A stretch of 64,000 nucleotides of DNA from Ophioderma brevispina (taxonomy: Eukaryota; Echinodermata; Ophiuroidea; Amphilepidida; Ophiodermatidae). Location of the stretch: contig JAMKCH010022324.1 in assembly GCA_023653785.1 (NCBI GenBank), positions 1-64,000 on the forward strand. Reading direction: 5' to 3'. How positions within the stretch are numbered: the stretch's first letter is position 1; each line of letters starts with the position of its first letter. The notes below the pieces were generated by a model. It was not told the DNA's origin and ran no database searches. It was given only the letters and a program-made list of their open reading frames with translations. Below are positions 32,441-43,900 of this stretch, piece by piece. Made by a program: the position numbers and the translations under genes.

Positions 32441-33300
32441 CCCCACCAACCCACAACGGAATTAATGGGGATAGAAGGCTTCATGAGGTCTGGAGTGATA
32501 GTTCACCTCTTCATGGGGGGAGGAACACGGCCGAGAAAGCAAATAGTTCGCGTACCACCACACCACCCATCCTGATCGATCGCCATTGTTGCATCCACCC
32601 GCCGTCAGGATGCTCTTGCTCACGGTATCCTTGCTCCCTCTCTGGGGAGGGATTGACCCTGTTGCTCTTGGGCTGGTTCTTCTGATTGGGGTCCTGACTA
32701 CGAAAGTATGGGTTTTGCTGCTGCAGCCGATGTGTGCTGAGGAGGCCCCTGCCTAGGCCTTCTGTTAGCGACATTCCTCTCCTCGGTAGGCACTTGAAAT
32801 GTCCCCCGAAAGGGGTCAGGTCCTGTAAGGCGTCTCCAGGAACTGTCGCGGGCTCAGGAGGTTGAGGGGGTAGGGCGCACTCACTTTCCGCAAGTAGGAG
32901 ACGGAGAGTTACTGGATAGCGCAGCGGGGTTCCCCCGTGCAAACGCATAGGCCCCGGAGTGATATATGAGTGAATTGTGGCTTGTCCCTGCACTCTCGCA
33001 AACTGACAGGGTGTTAGAATTAGGGTTCATCAGGGTGGGCGAAGGTGAGGCGGAAGGATGCGTTCAATAGTCGGCATACCATCCCAGGCCAGGTGTCCAG
33101 GCCCGCCCAATTCGGCGTACATTTCTGGTACCATGGGGGGGACCCGGAGAGGGACGTTCCTTCGGTTGGTTCTTCCCGGTGAGCGTGTCGCAGAGCTTCT
33201 TGAAGGAAGATAAGAGTGGTACGTACGGCCGCCGCTTCTCTGGCTTGTTCCCCCTGAAGCTAGCTTCTCCCAGCTCGTCAATCTCTGTGAAGGTTCAGGC
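32441..33300 (-). CDS. DIRS-like gag C-terminal / pre-RT region
   Basis: A - strand frame at 32993-32511 stays open for 160 codons. It ends in a Gln/Asn/Arg-rich basic stretch (RSQDPNQKNQPKSNR) and RMGGVVVRELFAF, similar in position and style to the 'GGR...F...W' segment that precedes reverse transcriptase in DIRS elements. A second frame (33281-33030) has a basic GRTNRRNVPLRVPP run. Function is inferred from position; this would be the gag end and the pol linker. Confidence 0.5.
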
Positions 33301-33689
33301 CACGGATCGGGGGCCCATCTCTAGCACCCATTGCTTTAAAAAGGAGAGACAAGCAGCTGCCAATGAAGGGCTCTGGTATCATGGTGAACGAATGCCTTGA
33401 TAGTTTGTAGGATCTTCTCAGGTGGAGGATCATTTACCTTCGGGACTACGGATTGATGGGATCCTCTGTGAGGTTCCTTCAGGCTTGATCGGTTAAGTTA
33501 CGGTGGTCCGAGGAGTTGGTTGAACGCCACAGAATACCTGTCCCGATGGCCGTCCATGAATACCCACTCGTCGGGTAAACCTCGGCGGTTCAGGAACCTT
33601 GCCTGGACCCAGAGTTGTCCATGGGGCAGGCGACTGTGGTGGACACACTGCGTACTCGCTGTCTGCCGTGGGTGGGTCGGTGGTGCCTG

Positions 33690-34390
33690 AAGTCCCGGCT
33701 TATCCGAGGGTCGCCCCGGCTGCGGTGATCCCGGCCGTTCGGTGAACCCGGCGCTTGCGTTGATCCCGGCGCTTGTGGTGATTATCGGAGCTTGTCACTA
33801 ATCTAAGTATCCCCGTGACCGGTAAGGCCCGGCCGTAATAACGGTAGTGGGGGCCCCCGATGACGGGATGACCGATATCCGTTTCTAGGTATCCCGTGAA
33901 CGGTAAGGCCCGGCCATAATACCGGTAGTGGGGCCCCTTGCTGAAGGGGAGCAAATATCGGCGGGGAGAGTCGGTGATCCCGGCGGCTGGTCCTGCGGTG
34001 AGCCCGGGGAGGCCGGTTCCGGCTCGGCGATGTACGGCTCCGGAAGGCTCTGGCGGTGTGATCCCGCCGGCGGCCACGGCTCCCCGAACGGCTCTGCGGT
34101 GATCCAGGCGGCGGGTTCCGGCTCCCAGAACGGCTCTTGTGCGATGATCCCGACGGTTGCCATGGCTTCCGGAACGGCTCTTGCGGTGATCCAGGCGGCG
34201 GCTCCGGCTCCTGGAAAACGGCTTTGCGGTGGTGTGATCACGACGGCTACCACGGCTCCGACACGGCTCTTGCGGTGATCCAGCGACGGGTGCTCAGGCT
34301 CCCGGAACGGCTCTGGCGGTTAGCTCGGCGGCGGTCACGGCATCCCCGGCGGCTCCTGCGGTGATCTGGGCGGGGGTTCGGCTTCACGAA
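33690..34390 (-). repeat. Degenerate 42-48 bp coding minisatellite in gag-like region
   Basis: Repeats of 'cggctc(c/t)(t/c)gg', 'aacggctcttgcggtgatcc' and 'ggcggcgg' run through 33960-34390, each about 42-48 bases. On the - strand they encode a 15-residue motif such as QEPFWEPEPAAWITA and EPFGEPWPPAG. Two nested-hairpin copies sit at its left edge. It probably encodes a repetitive part of the gag-like protein; base composition is above 65% GC. Confidence 0.7.
33812..33945 (-). repeat. Nested-hairpin repeat, copies 2 and 3
   Basis: Two adjacent units: 'gtatccccgtgaccggtaag', 'gcccggccgtaataacgg', 'tagtgggggccccc' and, 74 bases on, the same with 'gtatcccgtgaacggtaagg' and 'taataccgg'. GGCCC/GGGCC forms the outer stem and CCGT/ACGG the inner one. 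Confidence 0.75.
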
Positions 34391-36021
34391 CGGCCCTCCG
34401 CGGTGGACCACGGTCTTCGACGGTGGAGAGCAGGGTAGTGGTGAGCGGGGTGGGGAGAGGTGGGAGGGGGCACACGCCGCCGGGCGGCGGTGAGCGGAAG
34501 GAATCCGGAAACCTCGGCACAGATGCGACTCTTGACGGCTGCTATCCTGGCCGCTACCGGCTACACTGGGCTGCTGGGCTCCCTTCTCGGTCTCTGAGTA
34601 GAAATCCAGGTTTATTCTGGGGGGAAAGACAAAAAAGAGAGAACTCACGACGGTTAGGAACTTTGAAGGAGACCATAACCGGGAGATCTCCTCTAGGTAC
34701 AGCTAGCCTAGCATACCATATTGAGTCCATCCTAGCCCAAAACCGAGTTGAACCGGTAAGGCCCGCTCAAAACGCGAAAAATCCAGCTGGGCCTAAACCC
34801 ATAGACAAAGCACGTACTTCCGTTGTGGGGTATGATTGAAATATGGAATAGTAAGGGATGATGGTTAGATAGAACAGCAGCCCGGAAGACCTCACACAGG
34901 ACTCAGGAGATGGGTTTTGTTACAACGAGTTCCGGAAGCGGACGGCGAGACATAAGAAGGCGCGAGATCATTGGGCGTAGGCGGAGGTTATGCCACCCTT
35001 ATTCATAACCGCGGTTTAAAATTATCGGGCGGCAAAAATACAAAATGTGCCACGGAAAAAAAGTGGTCCCCGGCCTAAAAGCCCCTATAACGGTAAGGCT
35101 CGGCCTTGACAAAGGTTAGTGGAGCCCCGCAAACGCGGAAAACCGAAGAAAAACGTGGTTGAGTCCTAACTCCCCCATTAAAGAAAGGCACTCGTTACTT
35201 CCGGTTCGGGTCATGTTGAAAAGTCTGGAACCGAAACTTCAGCCGATATCGCACCGCCGATGTTTAGTCGGAACCAAATGGGTCTATGCTCGGTATAAAA
35301 TTCCATTTCCTGGTAGTAATATTTCCAAAAATGGCTCTGCTGAAAAAAGAAGTCACCGTCTAAGTATTCCCGTGAACGTAAGGCCCGGCCGTAATAACGG
35401 GTGGGGCCCCGGTGAGGGAAAAGACCACTAACTGACCTCCCGCAGACACTAAGTCCACAGAGGCAGCGGTGGGGGATCAAACACCGCCCCGGTGCACATT
35501 AAGCAGATGGCGAACCATGTGTTGCCGATGCAGAACCCGAGTTATGAACTTTCGGCCCAAGAGGGTGACTATACCTTTAATGGCGTTGTACCGGTACCGT
35601 ACCGGTAGAATAGCGGGGGAAAGTTGACCGCGAAAAACAGCAAAAGTAGCCGAGGAAAAAGTGAGATAAAATACTCAGGAGGAACCATTTAGCCCACTAA
35701 GCTCCCCAACTCAAGTGCTAGATGAAATGTGGGGAATTACTCGAAGGGGGTCTACCCGAGAAGAACTTGTAATCACGTGTGAACTAGCGCCATCGTTGTT
35801 GCGGAACGTACACACACTGACTCACCTAAACGACGCAGTTTTGCAACAAATGGGATGGCTGAAGCAGAAAACCGAACCAAAATTGTCAGACAAAATGCGT
35901 AGTTAGAACACGTATTTATGGTAGATAGAGTGAGTAAAGCTATAAATCCGCTGAAAATTGCAACTTCTCAAGGCACATAAGAGCACACACAACTTGCTAT
36001 GAGCCCGTAGCAAAAAGAGAA
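34391..36021 (-). other. DIRS-like 5' leader and N-terminal region
   Basis: GC-rich sequence at 34391-34650 grades into mixed composition. No conserved domain is read. Another nested hairpin lies at 35366-35422 and degenerate ones at about 34750 and 35082-35135. Motif 'accggtaccgtaccggt' near 35590 is palindromic. Confidence 0.5.
35366..35422 (-). repeat. Nested-hairpin repeat, copy 4
   Basis: 'gtattcccgtgaacgtaagg', 'cccggccgtaataacggg', 'tggggccccgg'. Same core as the copies at 31098, 33812 and 33886. Confidence 0.7.
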
Positions 36022-36170
36022 GTCAGTGTTGCTAGTTCATTGGCCCCTGACGTGTCCGCACTCAGGGTTGCCAACATTTTTACAGTGGGTATCGTAGGAT
36101 ATCTAAATTGAGCGTAGAAAATCAAAAGGCATTATTAAGTAGGCTTGAATGGGAACGTACTAGGAGAGTA
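36022..36170. repeat. DIRS-like inverted terminal repeat, 5' side
   Basis: Inverse partner of 29548-29712; reads 'ttggcccctgacgtgtccgc', 'actcagggttgcc', 'gtagaaaatc' and 'aggcttgaatgg' toward the outer end. Confidence 0.82.
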
Positions 36171-36789
36171 GGTGATATATAGTTAAGTTTTAGGGTATAT
36201 GAAATCTATTCTGACACAATATTGGGTGCATTCAAAAAATCTAGTGTTGCACCTGTAAAGGCTAATCTGGATTTCCTGAGGAGGGCCGCCCTCAATTTCC
36301 AAACAAATCATGTTTTTTACATATTCATAATGCTATAATGCTAACACTGTGTGAAATAGCTAAGCTCAAAAAATCGGAGCACCTCATATAGAACATTCAC
36401 CAAGGTGTTATGAAATTCTAGAGCATGGTATATTGGCATGTTATACTAGTTCATAAATGTTTACTATTATGTCTGGAATCAAATCTGAGAGCGTCGTTTA
36501 AAATAACGTGCGTTGACCGCGTATCACGCTGCCACCCAACCTAGAACAACGGCTCCTAGTACGTAAATAAAGGTAGCGCGCATTGGTAATTCAGCAAGGT
36601 AAGTGCACTTTTGCTGCGCACTACACTCGGCGCAAATACACACTGCAATCGGCGCAGGGCGACGTCTCAGATTTGATTCCAGCAGTACATATACATAAAC
36701 AAAAATTCACACCCATCTCAAAACTGGAACTGGTCATTTGAGGTGGACTCTTGTATGAAAAAGATTCATCAGGGTTGTCGAGTAACATA
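36171..36789. other. Spacer between two retroelements
   Basis: Non-repetitive by eye; a short pair 'actcggcgcaaata' and 'atcggcgcagggcg' occurs near 36620-36660. Nothing else recognised. Confidence 0.4.
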
Positions 36790-36921
36790 TAGTATATTTT
36801 GGTTTGCCAAAACCATTTTTAATTTTTGATGGAACTCACGTGATATTTCGTCATCTTCATCGAGAGAAGGACTTCTTCAGAAAATGCGTCATCTGAAGTC
36901 AATTTGCCGGGTTGTGATTCC

Positions 36922-37474
36922 TTAAAAGTGGATTATACAAGTTACTGAGGAGGTAAGTGCCCTTCTCCCTATTAGTTGTCTGGTCTCCTTCTCCTCATAA
37001 TTCAATAGTACGTCACGAACTTCTCTAGACTTTTTATCATGTTCCCGACCAAGGATCTTAGGATTTTTCCAGTCAATGACATGGTTTTCAGCTGCAACGT
37101 GGTCTGTGATAGCAGATTTGTTTGCTATTTGCTCTGATACTTGCATTCAGAACGGTTGAAAACGTTGTTTTCATCGCTTTCGACCGTCACTGCAGAGCTT
37201 GTGCTCTGACAAGCTAGTGCAAAATAGGCGGGACGTTTCACCGACGTAGCTATGAGATCAGTTTTGGCAACATATTTCACCATATGCAGGTTCCTGTTGT
37301 TTCTATGTCTCTTTTTGTTTTTGGCGTGGACTAGGATTGCCGTAGCGTCGGTTGGGGTCCTTAATAGCGACAGCAACTTATGTTTTTTGAATTCCGTGGA
37401 CTCGTTCAGACCAGTACTTTGAATATGGGGAGAACCACCATGCCTTGCTTTTTTTATCACCCTTTTTTGTCGCT
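36922..37474 (-). pseudogene. Penelope-like RT tail and GIY-YIG region, left arm
   Basis: The - strand reads QSTGLNESTEFKKHKL and LRTPTDATAILVHAKNK, which correspond to the region following reverse transcriptase in Penelope-like polyproteins (usual form: LSE..kR.l.....v......rTLr..Lv..KD). Then come a RPAYFALACQSTSS block where the GIY-YIG 'R...RL.EH' helix belongs, and AITDHVAAENHVIDW then PKILGREHDKK, the conserved family C-terminus. The N-terminal reverse transcriptase is absent, so the copy is 5'-truncated. The GIY-YIG nuclease would nick target DNA; its tyrosines are not legible here. Confidence 0.68.
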
Positions 37475-37583
37475 TTTGCTAGCTTTTTCTGCTTCTTTGA
37501 TTTGGCTCTCATTTGATGTTTTGCTTTTGTCAATCAACCAATCCGAATAGCCAAAAACAGTTTTTCTAATTGCCGTGCGGATG

Positions 37584-38095
37584 TGCGACAAAAAAACGGT
37601 GTGATAAAAAAAAGCAAAGATGGTGGTCATCCCATATATCCAAAGCCTGTCTGAACGAGTCCAAAGGATAGTAAAAAAACATAAGGTTGATGCTGCTATG
37701 AAACCCCACCGGACGCTACGGCAAATCCTAGTCCCACCAAAAGACAACAGAGACATAGAAAACGATAAACGCATATATTAAATATGCTGCCAAAACGGTT
37801 TTCTCATAGCTACGATCGGTGAACGTCCCGCCTATTTTTTTTGGCTCTCGCTTGCAGAGCACAAAGCCGCAGGTTGCGAAAAGTCAATGAAAAACGTTTC
37901 ACCCGTTCTGACGCAAGGTATCATAGCACGAGCAAACAAAATCTGCTATACTCTGACCACGTAGCCGGAGAAAACCATGTCATTGACTGGAAAATCCTAA
38001 GATCCTTGGTCGGGAACATGATAAAAAGTCCTAGGAGGAATTTCGTGCAGTCGATGGAAATTAGGAGGAGAGGAGACAAGACAAACTAAATAGGA
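37584..38095 (+). pseudogene. Penelope-like RT tail and GIY-YIG region, right arm
   Basis: The inverse partner of the left arm, reading rightward. It has SLSERVQRI (about 37645), a KPHRTLRQILVPPKDNRD block (about 37704-37757), LIATIGER and RPAYFF near 37805-37835, then FTRSDARYHSTSKQNLLYSD and HVAGENHVIDWK to about 37990. Frame shifts separate these blocks. SLSERVQRI and HRTLRQILVPPKD are closer to the family form than the left arm. It is a dead 5'-truncated copy. Confidence 0.72.
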
Positions 38096-38262
38096 GGATG
38101 GGCACTTACCTCCTCAGTAACGGGTATACTACTTTAAAATCAACACCCTGTCAAAGTGGATCAGAATGACCATTTCTGAAGAAGTCCTCCGATGAGATGG
38201 ACGAAATGATCAATAGTTTCCCATCAATTAAAATGGTTTTGGCAAACAAAAATATAACTATA

Positions 38263-38664
38263 TTGACCTTTTTAGGTTCTAGGTTACTATTATGCCACAA
38301 AAATTATATTTCGAATTCCGCGAGTCTAAACTGCTGTGCTGTACCCATCCTTAATGTAAACATGCAAGAGCATATTCATTTGATTGGGAATTCCCTTATT
38401 TATATTGTAATGTTATTTCAAATACTTCTGGAGATATTCTTCTTTTGTTATAACATATGGTTATAAATGAGAATCCTATAGACCAGAAGTTTTGGGAGAA
38501 AGTTTTACTATAGTTGGGGTGGCTAAATTATATTTTGGTTCCTACCAAAGGGGTAAATTAGTACAGTGGTATATTTGAACCTCAACGTCCAATTGTGTTA
38601 ATGTAAACCCAATACATTGGTCCTCGTGTATAATTAAAAAATGGGTATAGTTTGTCTAGGTTCA
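38263..38664. other. Spacer before duplicated unit A
   Basis: A/T-rich sequence without a partner at the corresponding place before unit B. No feature recognised. Confidence 0.4.
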
Positions 38665-40489
38665 ACTTGTTAACAGGTGCAGCCCAATTGTTGTCAATGT
38701 CATCCTTGGTAAATTCCCCCAGTGCCACATTTTGTTAAAATTGGTGTGAAATTGTTCAGGCTTGCCCTATTTTTACAATACAGTTGGATAAAAGTATTCG
38801 GCATATTTCTCATCAAATTTGTGCCAAAGTCCAAAATTTTGAAAGTGTTTCCAATATACATTTTTGTTTGTCCTAGTCGTGCTCTTCTTTAAGCACCCAC
38901 TTGTTAAGAGCATGCAAAAATGATTGCGATAGAACGCCCCGCAACATAAAACCCCAAACCAAAAGTTGCAGTTTTTTCACATTTTCAATGGTCACTGTGT
39001 GGTACACAGCAAAGCGCAATAACTGTTTGTATTTGATTGAGGGTTGCCAACTGATGGATCCAAAAAGCCTGCTGCAATAATTGATTGTGGGTCAGCGTGT
39101 GTCATGTCGCATACACTGCAATGCAATTTTTTTTTTTGGGTGTGGGGAAACTCCAAAAACTGCAACTCTTGGTTTGGGGTGTTTACGTATTTCAGGTTTT
39201 CTATCTTGGCCCATTTTTGCACGCTTTTAACAGCACTGTGTTGATGTGCACGAACAAGACCTGGGCAACAAAATGTAATATCTTGAAACTTTCAAAATTA
39301 TCGGACTTTGGCACACTACTAATCGAAAAACAATTATGCCTGAGAGACCTTTGTGTCAAACGTATTTGGTCATTATGTTGCGTATTTAGTGGGCAAAATG
39401 TCTATATAAGATTCTACCCCGTTTCGACAAATCTGAGCATTGGATAATTTTGCCCCATATTACCTTGAACCTTATAGGGTCTGAGCAGTTGTAACTAAAG
39501 TTCGCACCGAACCAGCCTATACCTTTTTAAGCCTTATGGTGAGACAACAAATTGGGTGTACATTTAACACAATTTAACTTCATTTCAAATTTACCCCTGT
39601 AATTTTTACAAAATTCTGATTCAGCCTTGATCTATAGATCCAGTTGGAATTCAGACACTCAACTATATAAAACAACTTCAACCTTTCCCCAATTTCAAAG
39701 AAATGATTCTCATTTGTAAACCAAGTATGTTGTGCCACCAACCATCTAGCATGATCATATAGGCCCTCTACAACATATTGTGGGGTCCAAAAATCTGCAT
39801 TCTTTTAAACCGATTCTTAGTTGCGTGAACCATGTTGTATGGAGGCACAAACTAGTCCCTCATTCTGTGTGCACATCTCTCTGCAGAGTTTTGGTGCAGT
39901 CCTAATAAATCCAATTGCCATATGAAAAATCTTCATAGAGTTTCAGCAGAGACATTTTTTCTTGGTTTCAATTCTAATCTCTAAGGTCATCTCGGTCAGG
40001 GTGACTCTAGCGGTCGCATATCTCTTGGTGGACCAGTTTTCGAGGGTGGACTAACAGAAGGTCCTAATTCACTCATGCACTTTTGTTTGTGCCATTTTGA
40101 GACCCCCAAATCATCCCCCATATCATCCCAATCATAAGGTCTAAAATCAATTCCACTTACCTTCCCATGGTAATACAGCAAATTTCACTTGACCGCCATC
40201 TCACAGTAACCTACAAAAAATTCCCAACTCCGAGTTGGCATTTTTTCCCAATTTTCACAAAATTTTCTAAAAATACAGCAGTAAACTTGCGCGATCCCCT
40301 TGACAAGATGGCATTCTGGAACAAGACCCAGATGACCTTTGTCACATGCACATAGACCGAACCCCTCAGTACATAACACCTTAACCCCAAGTCTGGTGAG
40401 TTCTTTCAACCTGAAAAATGAAACCTAACCTTGGTTAGAAAAGCTAAAACACCTGGAACACACTAAGGACATGCATGTGCCTTTGCAAA

Positions 40490-40950
40490 TCCCCCTCTGC
40501 TTTTCAAGCCAGGGGGATAAAAGAGCCATTTTTTGAACTATTTGCAATTTGGCCAACCACCCCAAAAAACCTATTTGGGGGCATTTTGGCCGGCTCTCAG
40601 CCAAGACCCCTATTTTTTTTTGAGTCCTCTGTCATCTAATGCCCCTGGGTTTGAAGGCGTGATCCTTGCCTAACACCCGTATCCTTTTCATATGTGAATT
40701 GCTGCTCCCCACCCCCTGGGATTTTCCACCATTCCAAAGTTCCTTTGCCTAATTTGCATCCCCCCAAAAAACAAAACTATTGGGGGGCATTTTTGGCCGT
40801 CTCTCACCAAGACACCCATATTTTTTAGTCCTACTGTCCCGAATGCCCTGGGTTTTGGAAGCGCAAGCCTTGCACCCTTATCCATTTTATATATGTGATG
40901 TGCTCCCCCCTATTTATAATCCCCCATTCCAAGAGCGATCTCCTTTGCCT
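40490..40950. repeat. Internal near-duplicate in unit A
   Basis: The text 'aaaacctatttgggggcatt', 'ttggccg(g)ctctcagccaag', 'acccctatttttt' at 40565-40620 recurs at 40768-40822, each followed by 'gtcctctgtc...cctgggttt'. Unit B has the same pair at 54283-54330/56701 and 56830-56895. The first member in unit B is where the Helentron-like element inserted. Confidence 0.7.
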
Positions 40951-43900
40951 AAGCAATTGTCATTAATCACACACCATAATTCCAACCGACAACTTCCAAT
41001 TTTTTTTACATATCTTTTTGTATTTTTTACACTTTTCAGCCACACATTTGTGGTTTTACAAAATACAACTGTTACACAAATGCCATTGTCACATGATACA
41101 CCAGGTACACCACAAGCAGTGACCACTACAAATTGATGTTTACGCCCTAAAGATAAATTGGAATGGGGGGGGGGGTTCCTAGTCCATCCTTATATGGTAA
41201 AAGGAAAAGAAATAGGGGTGTTTCCATTACCAACATAAATCAAAATATTCCTAGGTTTGTCATTAAGCAAAAATGGCACAATTTTCTCAAATATCAATTT
41301 CCTAGTAATGTGTTTTTTTTGTTTCACTATTGTTTTGTGGAATTGTATTTTTCACTTATTCCAATTGAAACAATCAACAAATGATTAAAATTTGGACATT
41401 GCACTGTCTACCTACCATGAATATTTATACTTCGAGTTGCACATTTTAATCATGATCAAAGAAAATAGTCTTACAATTGTCTATATCAAAAAAACTCTAA
41501 CCTAGTCACCTGTGGTTTTTGCTCAATCACTGTGACTCACAAAAAACTTCATGGGACTTTGGGAATAAAGTGGCAAATTGTAATGAGCTTTAATTTTACA
41601 AATCAACCATGCTTTGTAATAACCATTATTCGGGAGAATCCGCAAAGGTTACTTATAAATCTGTACCCACAACATCAGAGTCATCGTTAGATACAAAATA
41701 TCTCCGACTCTGGACAACTTGCCACTCTAGTTAATGCAATACCTACACCCATAACCAGTCAGTTATTGAAAATTCCCTACATGGGCCATGTCCACCTGGA
41801 ACAGAGTCTAAAACGCCTTGTCTTATTTTAATGATGTGCCCGCACGAATTATTTATGTACAAATAACCAGCGAGTGGCCAGCCACCACTCTGCACGCTCA
41901 CACAGCTACAATTAACTAACTCCCCTCATAAAGATCGCACATTCTTTTCGGCAATTTCTTGATGGTCGCATCTTTGAGTTGTGTTTTAAAATAAGTTTTA
42001 TCTCTCAGAAGTAATATTTCTTCTAATTGTGTTTTAATGGACCCCACATCTGTTTGGCTCCATTGAGTTCTCGTGAGTTTTAGTAGTATAGGGTTAAATG
42101 AATTCAGCACGACAGGCTTTTTTATTGTACAGATTTACACAAATTATTTATTTTCAGCCTGGGTCAGGGCCATTTTTGTCATTTTCCTAGTTTACAGATT
42201 TTTTTTCAAACTTGATTATCATGCCCTATCATACGGTGCTGTTTTGAAGATTGAGGTCCAATGAGAGGTTTCAGGATATTCCTGTCTTACTATAAGTACT
42301 ACCTAAACTCTGCTGATTCCAAATTTTCCACTTGAAATGTCATTCTGCAAGTACACTAACCAATGTATAAATGACAGTGTCCGTACGCGTTGCAAGATAC
42401 TGTTTAACGGTATCAACAATTATTTACTTAGATTTTTTCAAAAAAGATTTTCCTTGAATATTAATCAGCATGTACATCAATGCAGGGACTTCTTTACCTC
42501 AATGATTGCTATATCAGGCCGAAAATTAATGAAAATGCATTATTTCAAGCCCCCCCAACCCCCCCCCCCCCCAAAAACAGATTCAGTTTTTTTTACTAAA
42601 ATCCTCATTCCTGTAGAATTTTCACACAACACAACATCCCACATTGTTTTCAAATAAGTAGCATGACTGAAATGGAAACTCATTTCACAGTTATGCTTGA
42701 AATGTATTTTTTTCCCCTTTGTTAGAACTCACTTTTAAGTTGTCATGGTTGCGGAGGTAGCCTTAGTGCTAAATCTCACCATTTTTTGTGTTTCACACAG
42801 TCTCCATATCACAAGAAAAGCTCAAGACCATGTGCACACTATAGATGAGTCTGCACCTACTTGCAACCAGACACTTTTTCAATCAAACTTTGCCTTTCAC
42901 TGAAAACCATAGAAATGACTTTATTTTCCACCCCTGGGCACTGCCTGCTATCTATTTGTCTCATCTAAGCACTAGTGGATTGTTACGTGGCGGTTAATAT
43001 CATGACATGAGCAAATCAGATATACTGTAAAATGGTATTATGGTTTACACAGCGATATAACACGAGCTATTTTGATGGTACTTGAGGTTCCTCTCAGTGG
43101 TCTGTAAGAGCCAGTGCAGACCATTTGTTATCATAGTGGTATGCCATGGGGGTAACTACTGTGTGGCTTTCTCAGGTCACTCTGCCAAATTTCCAAGCAT
43201 TTTCTAGCAAAAAACCCTATGCGTTGACATTGGTTTAAGACTTACGAGTTCGATACTAAAATTGTGGTTAATTTCTCTTCCCAAATCTGAAAATTAACAA
43301 CCAGGACGATTTTTAGGTTAATCAACTTGAGGCAAACATGTTTCATAAACATCACACGTTTGCCAGCCAAATTTGAAAATATTCCTGACTAATAGTCCTT
43401 CAAAATAATCTCCCCAAAAATGTTGCCATAAATGAGTGTTTGTTTTCAAATTGTAAATAATCACCAAAGTTTTCTTTGCACTTACAGTTTTTGAATATTA
43501 TGTATCACCAAAGTATTTCATTTCACTTACAATGTCTTTGATATTATGTACTAGAGATTAAAATCACCATATATTTTCAAATTGTTAAAATCACAAGACA
43601 GGTTAAAAATTCACATGTGAAATTAAAACCTACTGAGCCAGAGTCGACACATTTTGGTTTTTGGCAAACAAATTATGCATACCAATGACGTTCAAATTTC
43701 ATCTCTTTCTCATCCTAGTGTGACCAACTCAGCACAGCTTCACAAGCAACGCCCCAGTTCCAGAAAGAGACACTGTACATGTACAGGCAAATATCTTTGT
43801 TTTCTTCTTCTACATTTTATCAGTATAACCACAAAAGAGGATACCAAGACAAACGACGTAAAGCGCACGGTCAGTGGGATGCCTTTAAGAGGTGACATTC

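Larger units (their letters stand above)
29548..36170 (-). mobile_element. DIRS-like retrotransposon, nearly full length
   Basis: A 6.6-kb GC-rich block on the - strand containing, in coding order, a gag-like region with short repeats, reverse transcriptase, RNase H and a tyrosine recombinase. It is bounded by inverted terminal repeats (29548-29712 and 36022-36170) with an internal complementary region at 29826-29945. This is the DIRS architecture: instead of an integrase it uses a tyrosine recombinase, and the complementary region helps join the ends of a circular DNA intermediate. All frames are broken by small indels and stops. Some breaks are probably sequencing errors, so activity cannot be judged. 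Confidence 0.88.
36790..38262. repeat. 1.5-kb palindrome of Penelope-like 3' ends
   Basis: Two arms of about 680 bases (36790-37474 and 37584-38262) are inverse copies with a loop of about 110 bases. Matching landmarks on the two sides include the 'gaccacgt' and 'aaccatgtcattgactgg' segments, 'cttggtcgggaacatgataa', 'cacttacctcctcagtaac' and 'aaaatggttttggcaaac'. Each arm is the 3' part of one retroelement, reading outward from the centre. Confidence 0.85.

Noticed and set aside
33885..34278. + strand frames of over 100 codons in the GC-rich repeat
   Set aside because: They are mirror frames of the minisatellite in the - strand gag-like region of the DIRS-like element.
39996..40181. - strand frame starting MLYYHGKVSGIDFRPYDW as a gene
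   Set aside because: The matching sequence in unit B does not keep the frame, and no family is recognised.
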